NCBI GenBank assembly: GCA_000333855.2
Contig: CM007345.1
Location: forward strand, 124,001-188,000
DNA length: 64,000 bases
Reading direction: 5' to 3'
Origin: Endotrypanum monterogeii
Taxonomy: Eukaryota > Euglenozoa > Kinetoplastea > Trypanosomatida > Trypanosomatidae
The position numbers and the translations under genes are program-made. Positions 18,238 through 28,400 of the stretch are shown here, one piece after another. Position 1 is the first letter of the stretch. Every line of letters begins with the position of its first letter. Under the pieces are notes generated by a model. It did no database searches. It saw nothing but the letters and a program-made list of their open reading frames with translations, and was not told the DNA's origin.

Positions 18238-19879
18238 GAAACGAGAGAAAGTAGGGGGGTGGAACAAGTGAAAAGCAAGAAGGGGTATGAGAAGATAAAG
18301 ATGCGCGTCAAAGAGGTTCGAGGTGCATAGAAGAGCCCGCTTCACTGTGCAGAGGAGCGCTGCCACCAAAGCGAGGGAGCGACAGTGACCGCAGTGAATG
18401 GAGGCGGATATCGTACATGGGAAGACGGTTGTGTAAGCATCGCCAACGCGAATAGAACCAGAAAACAACTGCAATCGATACCGAGAAGGCCGAAGAGAGA
18501 AGAAGCAGTGAACATGTGACGGGAAGTGCGAATAGGTTATAACACAGGTTTTTTTTTTTCACCCGCCCCCACCCGCTGAGATGATGATGCGTATCTGAAT
18601 ATGAGCAACGGCTCACCGTTCCGCTAGAGGTGAAGTCGCTTTTATTCTATTTTGGGTGCCGTTCTTGCACTTCGCCATGTTTTTCCATCAAAACGAGAGA
18701 ACTGGTCAGAAGAGGATCGAGAAAGAAAAAAAAAGGGAAAGTAGAAACCGCGCAACTCTCTCCGCGCCCACACGATCTCTCCTCAAACATTACACTCATC
18801 GTAGAAGCTGCCGTATGTGGGGCCGCGACCTAAGCTCACATAACCAGCCCCGTCGATTTCTTTTGTTGCTCTCGCTGACGCGTCTGCAAGCCTTTATACT
18901 TCCCCCTCCAAGAAGCTTCCTTCTCTTTACACAGACAAGCACACTAGTGTACCCCCCCCCCAGAGACAGTCATCCTTCTCCAGTTTAAATAGAGTGTTCC
19001 CCCCCCCCCTCCGCCTGCCCTCGCATCGCCACCACAAGCATTAGCAACGGCACAACCCACATGCTTCCCCTGAATAAGATCTTTCAGCACACACCACACC
19101 GGTATGTGTCTTTCACGTGCGTGTGTTTGTATGTTTGTAGCGATCATCTCCACTTTGTACGTGGTGGAATTGCATCCACCCCTTCCGCGAAGCCTGGAGA
19201 GGTTCGGAAAAGGGAAGGAAGGGATAGAGGGGGGGAGGAGGTACAGAAGAAGAGAGCGACCCTGCTACCTCATCTCCACCTCACCTCTTTCCCCTTGGTG
19301 TATCCGCAGACACCTGGACATGACGTCTCTACCGAACTCCCCCCCCCGGGTGCACGCACATCGGGTGCTCTGGCACAGATGAGCCTCTGTTAAGCACGGT
19401 TGCATTACTGGGTGAGTGCTGAGTGCGTGACTGTGCCACGTTTCTCCCTTCCTCTCCCCTGGGATCCCAAGACACGGCGCGTGCCTGCATGAGGACGACA
19501 ACCCTTCCTCATTGGTGTCGGTGCCAAAACGTGCCAACCATCTCGAATGCGCCACCACCACCAGCACCAATGCATAAGACAAAATAAATAACAGGACAGG
19601 GGTACAAAAAGATGCTAGATCCCACCCCAACCACCAGGCGGTACTGGGTGCACAGCTTATATGCGCTCGTCTGACAGGGATGCGTAGCGCGTCACTCCTC
19701 ACCCAAACCCACACACAAATGGGTCGTGCCATGAACCCTGGAACCGATCTCGACTTAGGACCGTCCCCGAGACCGACCCCGAATAAATAAATAAAAAAAA
19801 AACAAGAAAGAATCCGCGCCTGGATGCGATAAGATCACCCCGCCGTCTCCCTCCCCGATTCCACCCAACCACCTCTCTT

Positions 19880-22800
19880 CTACATAGCCTCCAGTATGAC
19901 ATTCTCATTATTGGGCGAGTAAGGGTGGCGACTCCGGCCGCGCTTGACAGCAATAAAAATATATGCAGCTATGGCTGCTAGCAGTCCTAGATAGGTCACC
20001 AGAAAAGTGAGCCTCTGAACCATGCTTACACCTTTCATGGAGTCGACATCCCCGTTACCAGAGTCGTTGGATGAAGAACTGTTCGTGTCGTGGTGATGAG
20101 AATCTTTATCTCCGGCACCCTTTTCACAGAGAGAGAACACCTTCGTTTGATTGTCCTTGCACACACACTGCTCATCGTAGCAAAGCCCAGAGGTGCATGT
20201 GGAGCAGGGCTTCATGGCAAGCACCAGAGGTGATAGCGCCACCGCTGAGGGGGTCACTGCTACTTGCATGCCATCAAGAGTCGCGTGAATGAGGTACGGC
20301 TGCGGCTGCGCACCAGCTCGTAATCCGAGGACAGCATCTGGCAAAGCCACGCTGTAAGACGTCGCTAGAGATGGCCGCGCCGTCACGCGGCGCAGCAGTC
20401 TAACGGGCGACGATGAGGCACCGTCTCTCACGCTGGTGGCTGTAGTATCGTACAGGTCGATCACGATCATCTCACTTGGCTGGAACTGACCCTCCAGGAG
20501 CAGCATCACACCCGTCAAAGACTCAGGCATATGATTCGCATGCACCAAGTAGAACATGTACGTCAAGTTTCGCTGAGGTGGGGAGTGTTCAGCTGAGACA
20601 AAGAAAACGCAGGTCTGCGCGGCCCCCGATGTGGCGCCGAACGACACGTCGAAGACCTCGAGTGGTTGTCGTTGGCGACTTAGCGGGCCGATGCTCAGCG
20701 ACACAGGACCCCCCAGTTGCGTCGCAGCATCAATCGGGAATAACACAGTACTCCAGGCTCCGCTGTTGCGCGCATACGACAGGGACGGGAAGGCACCAGC
20801 AGGGCGAGCGGCCAGAGAAAGTGGAAAAGCAAAACCCTCCCTCTCAGGAGGGACGAGGCCACCACACTCCGCACCTGCAGCGGTGGCGACGGAAGGCCAC
20901 GGCTTCGCCACCACACGCAAGTACGGGGCGATCGCTGACGTGACAGAAACGGGGCTGGAAAACCGGAAAGGCACCTCGTAAAGAATATCGCTGATGAAGG
21001 CGCAAAGCTTGTATTGCCCGGGGATGGGCACTCGGAAAGTGAGTTGAGCATAGTCTTCTGTAGTCGACAGGATCGGAGGCGATCCGGTAGCCGCTGAGGT
21101 GTGGGAAAACGCTGCAGGCACGGCCTCTGGCAGCACACCAATATCCTCGCAGCTGTATTCGCTGCGTACAAGGTGATATAATCCGGTATCTGCACCGAAG
21201 CCCACCACTCTCACCGTGGTTGGCAGTCCCGTGTGTACCTCTGGCGTCATGGGTGTTGGCGTAACTACATGCCACCACCTCGCTAGCGCAATCTCACCGC
21301 TGGTTTCGTTTTGGAGGTGGGAAAGGAGACCTTGTCGCTGCAAGTCAAAAAGACAGACACCCATACGCGTGTACAGTTCTGGTTGAATGGCAGGCACCAG
21401 ACCTGTCATATAAATCACCACCATTGGACCCAGAGCGTCTACCGACAGCAGCTCGGTAGAGAAAAAGTATAGACAAGAAGACAGCTCTAGTTTGAGCGCA
21501 GTGATACACGACGCACTCACCACAGAGCCCGCGGTCGCACAACTAGGAATCGCTCTGAAAAACGGTGTGGAGGATGCACCCAAGGGATAGATGGTATATG
21601 AACATGCTGCCCGTGGACTGTCTGCTTCGAAGGGATCCAGTGAGTGAGCTGTCACGTATATCTCCATTGTTCTCGGATCCTGAGTTAGCTCTTCGTGGAA
21701 AACTTCGTACACAAAGACACCATCGGCGTCGGGGGAGCGAGTGATCATCGGGATGCGGGCACCTCCGGTGGCCGAGACAGAAACAGACCACGACGTGGCC
21801 AAGGCACCCGGCAGCAGATTCGATGCATTCACCCGCGTCCGAAGCGAGAGCGCGATAGCCGGGAACTTGGTACCGCATCCAGGAATAAAGGTTGGGCGCT
21901 GCATCGGCACAGCAACCAGTTGCAGAACCTTAACCGTGGTGTGTGACACGCGCAAGTCATCTACGTAGTCGCATATCACCGTGTACTCGCCAGGCAAATG
22001 GAGAACAACATAAAATGTTCGCTTCGCCACAGCATCCTGCATCGCGGTGTCTCGGTAGACCGACAGTGGCACCAATTTCCCAGGCGGTGCTGTGCAAGTT
22101 ACGTTGACCGGTCTGTGGTAGACGATGGAAGGGTCAGGTAAGATCAACGGTGGCGACGCTGGCACCACGTTATACATCACCCTCTCGGCTGATTCGATGC
22201 CTTGAACGTGCAGCGCGCGAAAGTCCAGCTCGCTCGTGCCAACCGTATCCCATGTAAATCGAAGCGTACCGAGTGTCTTTAATACAATCGATCGATTGAC
22301 GTACATGTAGTATGTCGCGGGAGGTTGCGGGTCGATAACGAGAACGTTCACACCACCCACATAGGTGCCAGAGGGCGGGTACACGCTCAACGGTGGCACT
22401 GTTATGTTGAGCGTGTATCGGGCGAAGAGCGAATATGTGCGATTCACAATCGCCACGATGTCAGTCGACTTTGCCAGTCGGAAGGCACCACCGGCGTACA
22501 TAGTGGGGTTTGTGAAGTCCTTGTCCCAGAAGATAAGTACCTCCATGGAGCTTGTGACGCCCTGGAGCTCCACGAAGATAGGTCTGTCATATACGACCGA
22601 GTCCGTGGGGATAAACCGCATGGAGCTTGGGGCATTCGTGGAAGGCCCCGTCACAGCGTAGCGCGCCTGAGCACGTATTGGCTGGAGTCTTTCGTAAACT
22701 GCATAGGCTTTGAGGTATTTCGAAGCATTTAGCAAGAGGGGATGCGTGTAAACAGGGGACTCTGCGGACGCGAGGGCGTCGGCGCCAAACGTGTAGTGAA

Positions 22801-23296
22801 TGATGCATGGCCTGGGATAGCAGCTGATCATCACGTAGTTGTGACTGCCATCCAGGGTCAGCTGTGTCCCACTTGGGGGCGAGAAAAGGACCATTGGTTT
22901 CGTTGGGGGAAGCTCCGTACAGACGGGTCCGATCTTACAGAACTCGTAACCGCCACTGGGGATTGCCGCGAAACACCAAGGCCGCTCTCGCCCGTTGGGG
23001 TTGCGACAATAGTTGTGGTCCCCCACTCCAGTTGCGGGGTCCAAAAGAATCCCACCCAGCTGAGAGGCCTGCGAGGACCACAGCCGACACGGGGCGCCAC
23101 TTTCGGTCATATTCACCATACCGCGGTAGTCTTGTCCGTCCCGGAGGTAGTAGACCTCTGAGCCCTTGCCACACGTAGAGCCGGCGGCGGCGGCGGCAGC
23201 GGTGCGAGTGGACTGCAACGACTCACCGCCGAGAAGCGATGCCACCACCATCGCCAGAAGAAAAGCAGCATGCCTCACCACCGTTAAAGGAAGCAT
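19880..23296 (-). CDS. Kringle-domain type I membrane protein
   Basis: 1138 residues from the ATG at 23296. This start gives a clear signal peptide (hydrophobic residues ~4-22); an earlier in-frame start would read through an AT microsatellite. Residues 42-126 form a kringle with exactly six cysteines (42, 70, 97, 108, 120, 126) and the signature YCRNPNGRERPWC. The Asp pair of lysine-binding kringles is absent (NPN). A long ectodomain follows; several ~90-residue beta-rich units, including ones starting LFSPPSGT (~137) and LSVYPPSGT (~313), resemble the C-terminal beta-sandwich of chitobiases. Many N-x-S/T sites occur. A cysteine-rich EGF-like segment (~1040-1067) precedes a Ser/Asn/Asp-rich stalk, one transmembrane helix (~1093-1116) and a short basic tail. 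It should be a glycosylated surface or endomembrane protein; ligand and role are unknown. Confidence 0.85.
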   Translation of the reverse strand: MLPLTVVRHAAFLLAMVVASLLGGESLQSTRTAAAAAAGSTCGKGSEVYYLRDGQDYRGMVNMTESGAPCRLWSSQASQLGGILLDPATGVGDHNYCRNPNGRERPWCFAAIPSGGYEFCKIGPVCTELPPTKPMVLFSPPSGTQLTLDGSHNYVMISCYPRPCIIHYTFGADALASAESPVYTHPLLLNASKYLKAYAVYERLQPIRAQARYAVTGPSTNAPSSMRFIPTDSVVYDRPIFVELQGVTSSMEVLIFWDKDFTNPTMYAGGAFRLAKSTDIVAIVNRTYSLFARYTLNITVPPLSVYPPSGTYVGGVNVLVIDPQPPATYYMYVNRSIVLKTLGTLRFTWDTVGTSELDFRALHVQGIESAERVMYNVVPASPPLILPDPSIVYHRPVNVTCTAPPGKLVPLSVYRDTAMQDAVAKRTFYVVLHLPGEYTVICDYVDDLRVSHTTVKVLQLVAVPMQRPTFIPGCGTKFPAIALSLRTRVNASNLLPGALATSWSVSVSATGGARIPMITRSPDADGVFVYEVFHEELTQDPRTMEIYVTAHSLDPFEADSPRAACSYTIYPLGASSTPFFRAIPSCATAGSVVSASCITALKLELSSCLYFFSTELLSVDALGPMVVIYMTGLVPAIQPELYTRMGVCLFDLQRQGLLSHLQNETSGEIALARWWHVVTPTPMTPEVHTGLPTTVRVVGFGADTGLYHLVRSEYSCEDIGVLPEAVPAAFSHTSAATGSPPILSTTEDYAQLTFRVPIPGQYKLCAFISDILYEVPFRFSSPVSVTSAIAPYLRVVAKPWPSVATAAGAECGGLVPPEREGFAFPLSLAARPAGAFPSLSYARNSGAWSTVLFPIDAATQLGGPVSLSIGPLSRQRQPLEVFDVSFGATSGAAQTCVFFVSAEHSPPQRNLTYMFYLVHANHMPESLTGVMLLLEGQFQPSEMIVIDLYDTTATSVRDGASSSPVRLLRRVTARPSLATSYSVALPDAVLGLRAGAQPQPYLIHATLDGMQVAVTPSAVALSPLVLAMKPCSTCTSGLCYDEQCVCKDNQTKVFSLCEKGAGDKDSHHHDTNSSSSNDSGNGDVDSMKGVSMVQRLTFLVTYLGLLAAIAAYIFIAVKRGRSRHPYSPNNENVILEAM

Positions 23297-23393
23297 GTTT
23301 GCCACAGGTTCTCTCACGTTTTTTTTGCACCCTGTACGCACAAAAATATAACGATATATATATATATATATATGTGGGTGGGTGTGAGGGCAG

Positions 23394-23485
23394 CTAATCA
23401 CCGCCAACCCCGCCCCCCCCCAAAAAAAAAAAGAACAAAATAGTATACCCGAAGGAGGAGGAGAGGGAGAGGACGAGAAGGCGTG
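23394..23485 (-). promoter_or_regulatory. Likely polypyrimidine tract and acceptor of the kringle gene
   Basis: The transcribed strand has a CT-rich tract (23450-23481), then T11 and G9 runs, then GATTAG with the AG at 23394-23395. The implied leader is about 98 bases and includes a TA microsatellite. Confidence 0.4.
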
Positions 23486-23721
23486 TGAAACTCGAAACAG
23501 GGTCAGCAGAGGAAATCACGCAGAGAATTCGGTGACGACGACGCCAGTAAAATCTGGGCAGTGAGTTTTATAAGCTACACGGTGTGCGTGTGGGAGTCTG
23601 TGAGCGAACGTTGGTGTGAATGTTGTGCTTCAAATTCCCTCGTCAGCTGTCAAGAAAAGCTGCGCAAGAGGGGTAAAAAAGTAACAACATCAGAGAGGGG
23701 TTGAAAAGTGTGTGTTCCTAG

Positions 23722-23755
<34 letters not shown>

Positions 23756-23796
23756 ACACACGCGCGCGTGCTTGGGTGCACGCACTTCTCCTCCAG

Positions 23797-23838
<42 letters not shown>
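23722..23838. repeat. Facing (CA)n and (GT)n tracts, hairpin-capable
   Basis: A (CA)n run at 23722-23761 and a (GT)n run at 23799-23838 are complementary and separated by about 37 bases, which include GCGCGCGTGC and GTGCACGCAC that are also partly self-complementary. Confidence 0.9.
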
Positions 23839-23839
<1 letters not shown>

Positions 23840-24032
23840 TGTATGCAGTGGGTGAAAGAGGTAAGACAAGTAAATAGCCAGACTAAAAGAGATGAACGGA
23901 TTCAGTTACGGAGCAGAAATACAAAGCGAAATCGGGTCAGGAGTAGTAATATCAAACGCAACCTCTCCTCCGCAGAAAACAAAAAAAAAAAAAAAGGGAG
24001 ACCGAAGGCTGCTCGAAGAAACCAGTTTACTA

Positions 24033-24118
24033 CTTATATATGTATATATAGATATATATATAGATATATACACATATATATGTATATCTATATATATCTA
24101 TATGTATGTATATATATG

Positions 24119-24163
<45 letters not shown>

Positions 24164-24165
24164 TT
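24033..24165. repeat. AT-composite inverted repeat
   Basis: TA-rich sequence in which arms with the ATATAGATATATA pattern (about 24047-24071) are mirrored by TATATCTATATA (about 24080-24102). It is followed by more (TA)n and a short (GT)n. Confidence 0.85.
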
Positions 24166-24687
24166 TTAAAGAAAACGCGAAGGGAACAGAGCGCCGACAG
24201 GTCAGATTTACAGTTTCTGCTGCAGGGGTGTGAATGGGGAACGACTCAGCAATGTGGACGAGAAAAAAAAAATTGTGAACGATACAAGGTTTCAGTGCGG
24301 TTGTCTCCAGTAGGTCAGATCACGAAACAGAAATAAAAAAAAAACGATCGGTCACAAGAGGGGTGAGCACGCTTTCATAACGCATACGGTATACCTGGGA
24401 CACGTCAGCAGGTGTGAATGTGTACAGTCGCGTTTGTATGGGAACGCAAAAAGAAAAAAGAGAGGGCCTTCAAAGACCCTCAACTGATGTGTACGAGCAG
24501 GACACGCGCAATATATATATAATATATCCATGCAGAAATATATTTATATATTGTTCCCCACCGAACCAGCTCCTGTGTGTGCGTGTGTATGGGTGTGATT
24601 AAGTGAGTGTGGGTATGAATTGAAGGGTAATTTTCTTATTTGGTTCCAAAAACACAAACGCTCCAATGTATGAATATCATACATATG

Positions 24688-24724
<37 letters not shown>

Positions 24725-25428
24725 GTGTGTGTTGATGTTCAAGTCAAGTACACCAATACTCGTAGGATCATGCATACGTGTGTGTATGCACAGCAAGACA
24801 GAGGGTGAGAGTGGTGGACGGATGGTCAGAAAGGAAGGGGGGAGCGAGGAGAGTGAGCCCGACAATAACAGAAAGTCGAGAGTGCGGGTGAGCATCCAAC
24901 AGCGAACATCCCCCGATCAAAAAAAAAAGGCAACAGCCAGAAACAACGAAACGGGAAGAAATTGACACAGTTTCCTTTGAAGAGTCAACGAGACACTACG
25001 CACACCAGAGAGCGTTGCGTCAGGGCATGATAACCCCCCCCACTAACCAGAGAAAAGGTAGAGTCGCGTGGAGTCGACATATGTGAGCACCACACCAGTC
25101 TCTGCCAGGAAGGCAGTTGCAAGAAGGTGATTTCTTGAGCTGTTGGGACGCCCTTTCTCGTTGTGGGTCTGGAATGCAGCAGAGAGAGCGATTCGGCGAC
25201 TGAGAAACAAAACGACAAAAGCATTCAAATATTGTGTAAGGAGCACGACACGGGAGAAAGAAGAAAGTGATAAGCAATACCACTTGTACGGAAGAAAATT
25301 GCACCCAATCCTCCCCCCCCCCCACACACACACACGCAAAAGCAAGTAGAGGGAGAGATTGTCAAGGACGCAATTTTTTTCTGTTCGGCTTTGAGGAACA
25401 AAAAAAGAGCGGAAAAGGCCAAATCACT

Positions 25429-28400
25429 TCATAAGGAAGCGCTGGAGGACTCCCAAAGTGACAGCAAGTCCCGCTGCACCGCCCACTCGGACGAATCCAC
25501 CGTCGCCGCCATGCTACTGTGTTCGATCGACGCGAAAGAAGTATGGCCTCCCACCCTAGCCGAGCGACGCCCTCTTCGCGGTGGAGGGGGCGTGACGACA
25601 TTTCCACCCACGAAACAGCGTGTGGGTCTGATGTCTGTATTGCCTCGACTGGGTTCGGAGCGTGGGGGGGTACAAGAAAATCCCTCAGCGGTGCACTGCC
25701 GAATCCCCGAAACGGTCGTCAGCAGGCGTGTGTGCAGCGCCGCTGTCGCGCTAGTGCCCCTCTCGCAGCCTCCTCCACATCGCTGCTCCTCATGAGCGAA
25801 TGCGTCGTAGGTGTTAAGGTCACGCAGCCGATTATCGGCCATCTGCGTTACTCGTGCCTCCTGGCGCTGTATGTGACTCGCAAGCGAGCACAGATCCTCA
25901 CGACGGTTTGCTTTGATTAACTGCGAGAGCAGCGCAGCCTCCGTTGCATGAACTGCTTCATGCCTCAGCTGGGATATGCGACGTGCCGCAATGGCTGCTT
26001 GCTGTAACGCCTCCTCGGTGACGGTTATGCTTTTGATTCCGCGTCTCGCGAGAGAGGATACTTGACCTCCTTGTCTCTCCTCAAGGCTTTCTGATCCATA
26101 CACAACATGTTTTTTGAAGTCCGCGTGGACCTCACGCCATGCTTCCCTTCGGATACGCAACTCCAGAAGCGCATCCTCTCGTGCAGCACTCTCGGCGGCT
26201 CGCCGCTGCGTCTCGAATGCGTTCATCTCGTTTACAGCGCCTACTAGCTCGCCCTCTAGCAGCTCAAGCGTCTCTTCCCACCCCTGTTGGAGCCGAACAA
26301 CAGTCTGGCTGAGGTGTCGTGTAGAGGTCGTGAGGGCGGTTGTCCTCTCCCGGGCTGTCTGCAGCAGCTGCGTGTCCCGCTCCCGCTCGAGAGTCTCCCG
26401 TTCTCGGGTCTCTGGTAGGGTTAAGGTCGCGTTGCTCGCGAGACATTTTCCACGAGAATGCAACGATCTCTGGTGAGACGAGAGCAGCTGCCATGGCTCG
26501 AGACGAAGACGGCGTCGTGCAAGGAAACCGCGGCCTACCTCTTGCAGGCAACGCACAGCCGTGACGCGCAGCTCCACACAAGACGACCTTATCGCCGCCA
26601 GCGTGGCCGCTCCGAGAAAAATGACACTTGCCCCCAAGACGGCGCCACCATCACCACACCACGGCACCTTCTCAAGGACTAAAGTACACAATTTATGATA
26701 ACACGCGTGACATTGCAGGTGGCGCACCTCACTCATAAGCGCAGTGGCCGCCTCGCCAGGCACCATCGCACGCATGCGCAACCGTGGTGTGGGTGATACT
26801 CCAGCACCAAGGAGGGATTTTGGAGTCAGCCGCAGATCTCTGTTGCACGGCACACACCCTTCACCCATCACCGCTGCCGGATCCTCGTTCGCTCTAGTGT
26901 CTGAGAGCGATCCCGGAGGCATACAACACTGAGCGTAGAATGTTAGCAGCGGCACTGCAAAGGCCGTCGCGAAAACAGGCACTGGAACCATATGACAGTG
27001 ACAGAGACGAGACCAGAAAAACAAAGCGAGTAGAAACGGATTGTGCACCGCGAAGTACGCGGTCAAAACATCGTCGCGAGTTACCGGGGCTGTCGACGAC
27101 GACGACGACGATGATGGCAACGACGTACAAGGCATCGGCTCTAGAAAGGGGCAGGCCTTCCACGGGCCCAGTTGGCCAGGTTCCACGTGACGGACATCCG
27201 CCACAGCCCCCAAAGTCGAACCTTTCTCTGGGATGGGAATGGCCAACAGCACATATAAGAAATCTGACGAGAATGCGGTGGCGTGGCCGTGGCGATAACC
27301 GACCTTCGTCGAAGGAATGATGCCAGAAGACTCCTGATTACGGCGGAACGAGAAGATGGTGGTAAGGGCTCTGTGCGCGGAGCACAGCGCTTCAGAAAGC
27401 CCGTCACTCACCGCCACCACCTCATCTGCACAATGACCGCCCACATTTGTCTGAGGACTCATCTCGGTGAGGGAACCGATTGCCTCTGAGTATACAGGAG
27501 ACATATCCGTGGATATCAAAGATAGGCATCGCTTCGCCACGCTACATAGAATTTTCTGTATCGCGTGTGTGCGGGCCATCACCCAAAGTCGCGCGGCAGC
27601 GAAAATGTCGGCGGCAAGGCGATTCACCGAAAGTCGGAGGGGGGAATGAAAACCACATGGGAAAGTGAGCACAAGAATGCCATCCCGCATAGTGCTCTCC
27701 ACGGACGCGGCGCTCTCCCATGCGAGCTCCACCTCTCCCTCTTGTGCTGCTGAATCGCCCCCCTCCGCAGCTGTCGCCCGAGAGAATGATGCCACCAGAC
27801 CCTGAAGCTGCTCCAAAAGTAGGCACTGAACCGCTGCGAGAGAGGGGAGCATCGGCGCCGCGGATGCGTCGGTGGGGATACATTTTGACATGACTGCCTC
27901 GAGTATTCTCGCCACCTCGCTCATCACAAATACACTGCGTGATGTGCACGTCAAGTCGTCAGCACCCAAAGTTTTACGAGTGCTGTCCATGAGACCCCTC
28001 CGTCCCTGCGGTGCTGCAGGTACGCGGACCCGCGCCGCCACCTGCCGCACCTCCGCGGATGCGGTGTCCAGTTGGAGAGCTCTAGTAAGGGGCACAGGGG
28101 ATGTGAAGATGTGATCGAGCCAACTCACCACCTTCCCCTCGACACCTTCGTAGCGTGATTCACGCTGTACTACACCGACGAGTCTATCCCGCACCGCCTC
28201 GGAGGCGTAGCAACGCAGGTAGGCAGTGTACCAAGCCGTGAGGCCACCACCCCTGCCCCGTTGACTTTTGTCCGATTTTTCACCAGGGTGAACGTGCTCA
28301 CGTCGTGTGGGTGTACTCTCGGAGTTGGCGGTGACCGCAAGTGTAAGCGATCGCACCTCCTTACGGACGCAGCGATCCACATGTAGGCTGGTGTTAATGA

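Larger units (their letters stand above)
17358..19879. other. Spacer between the kringle gene and the small TM gene
   Basis: About 2.5 kb including an assembly gap. It carries (AT)n and (CA)n tracts on both sides of the gap, C-runs near 18951-19010 and a more complex, repeat-poor segment at 19000-19880 that is probably the kringle gene's 3' UTR. A 155-codon ATG frame on the minus strand (19265-19732) is discussed in the findings. Confidence 0.7.
23297..25428. other. Spacer between the myosin-like gene and the kringle gene
   Basis: About 2.1 kb, the most microsatellite-dense part of the low-coordinate half. It contains (TA)n at 23352-23373, a facing (CA)n/(GT)n pair (23722-23838), a large AT-composite inverted repeat (24033-24165) and further TA tracts near 24505-24550 and 24682-24732. 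No gene seen. Confidence 0.8.
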
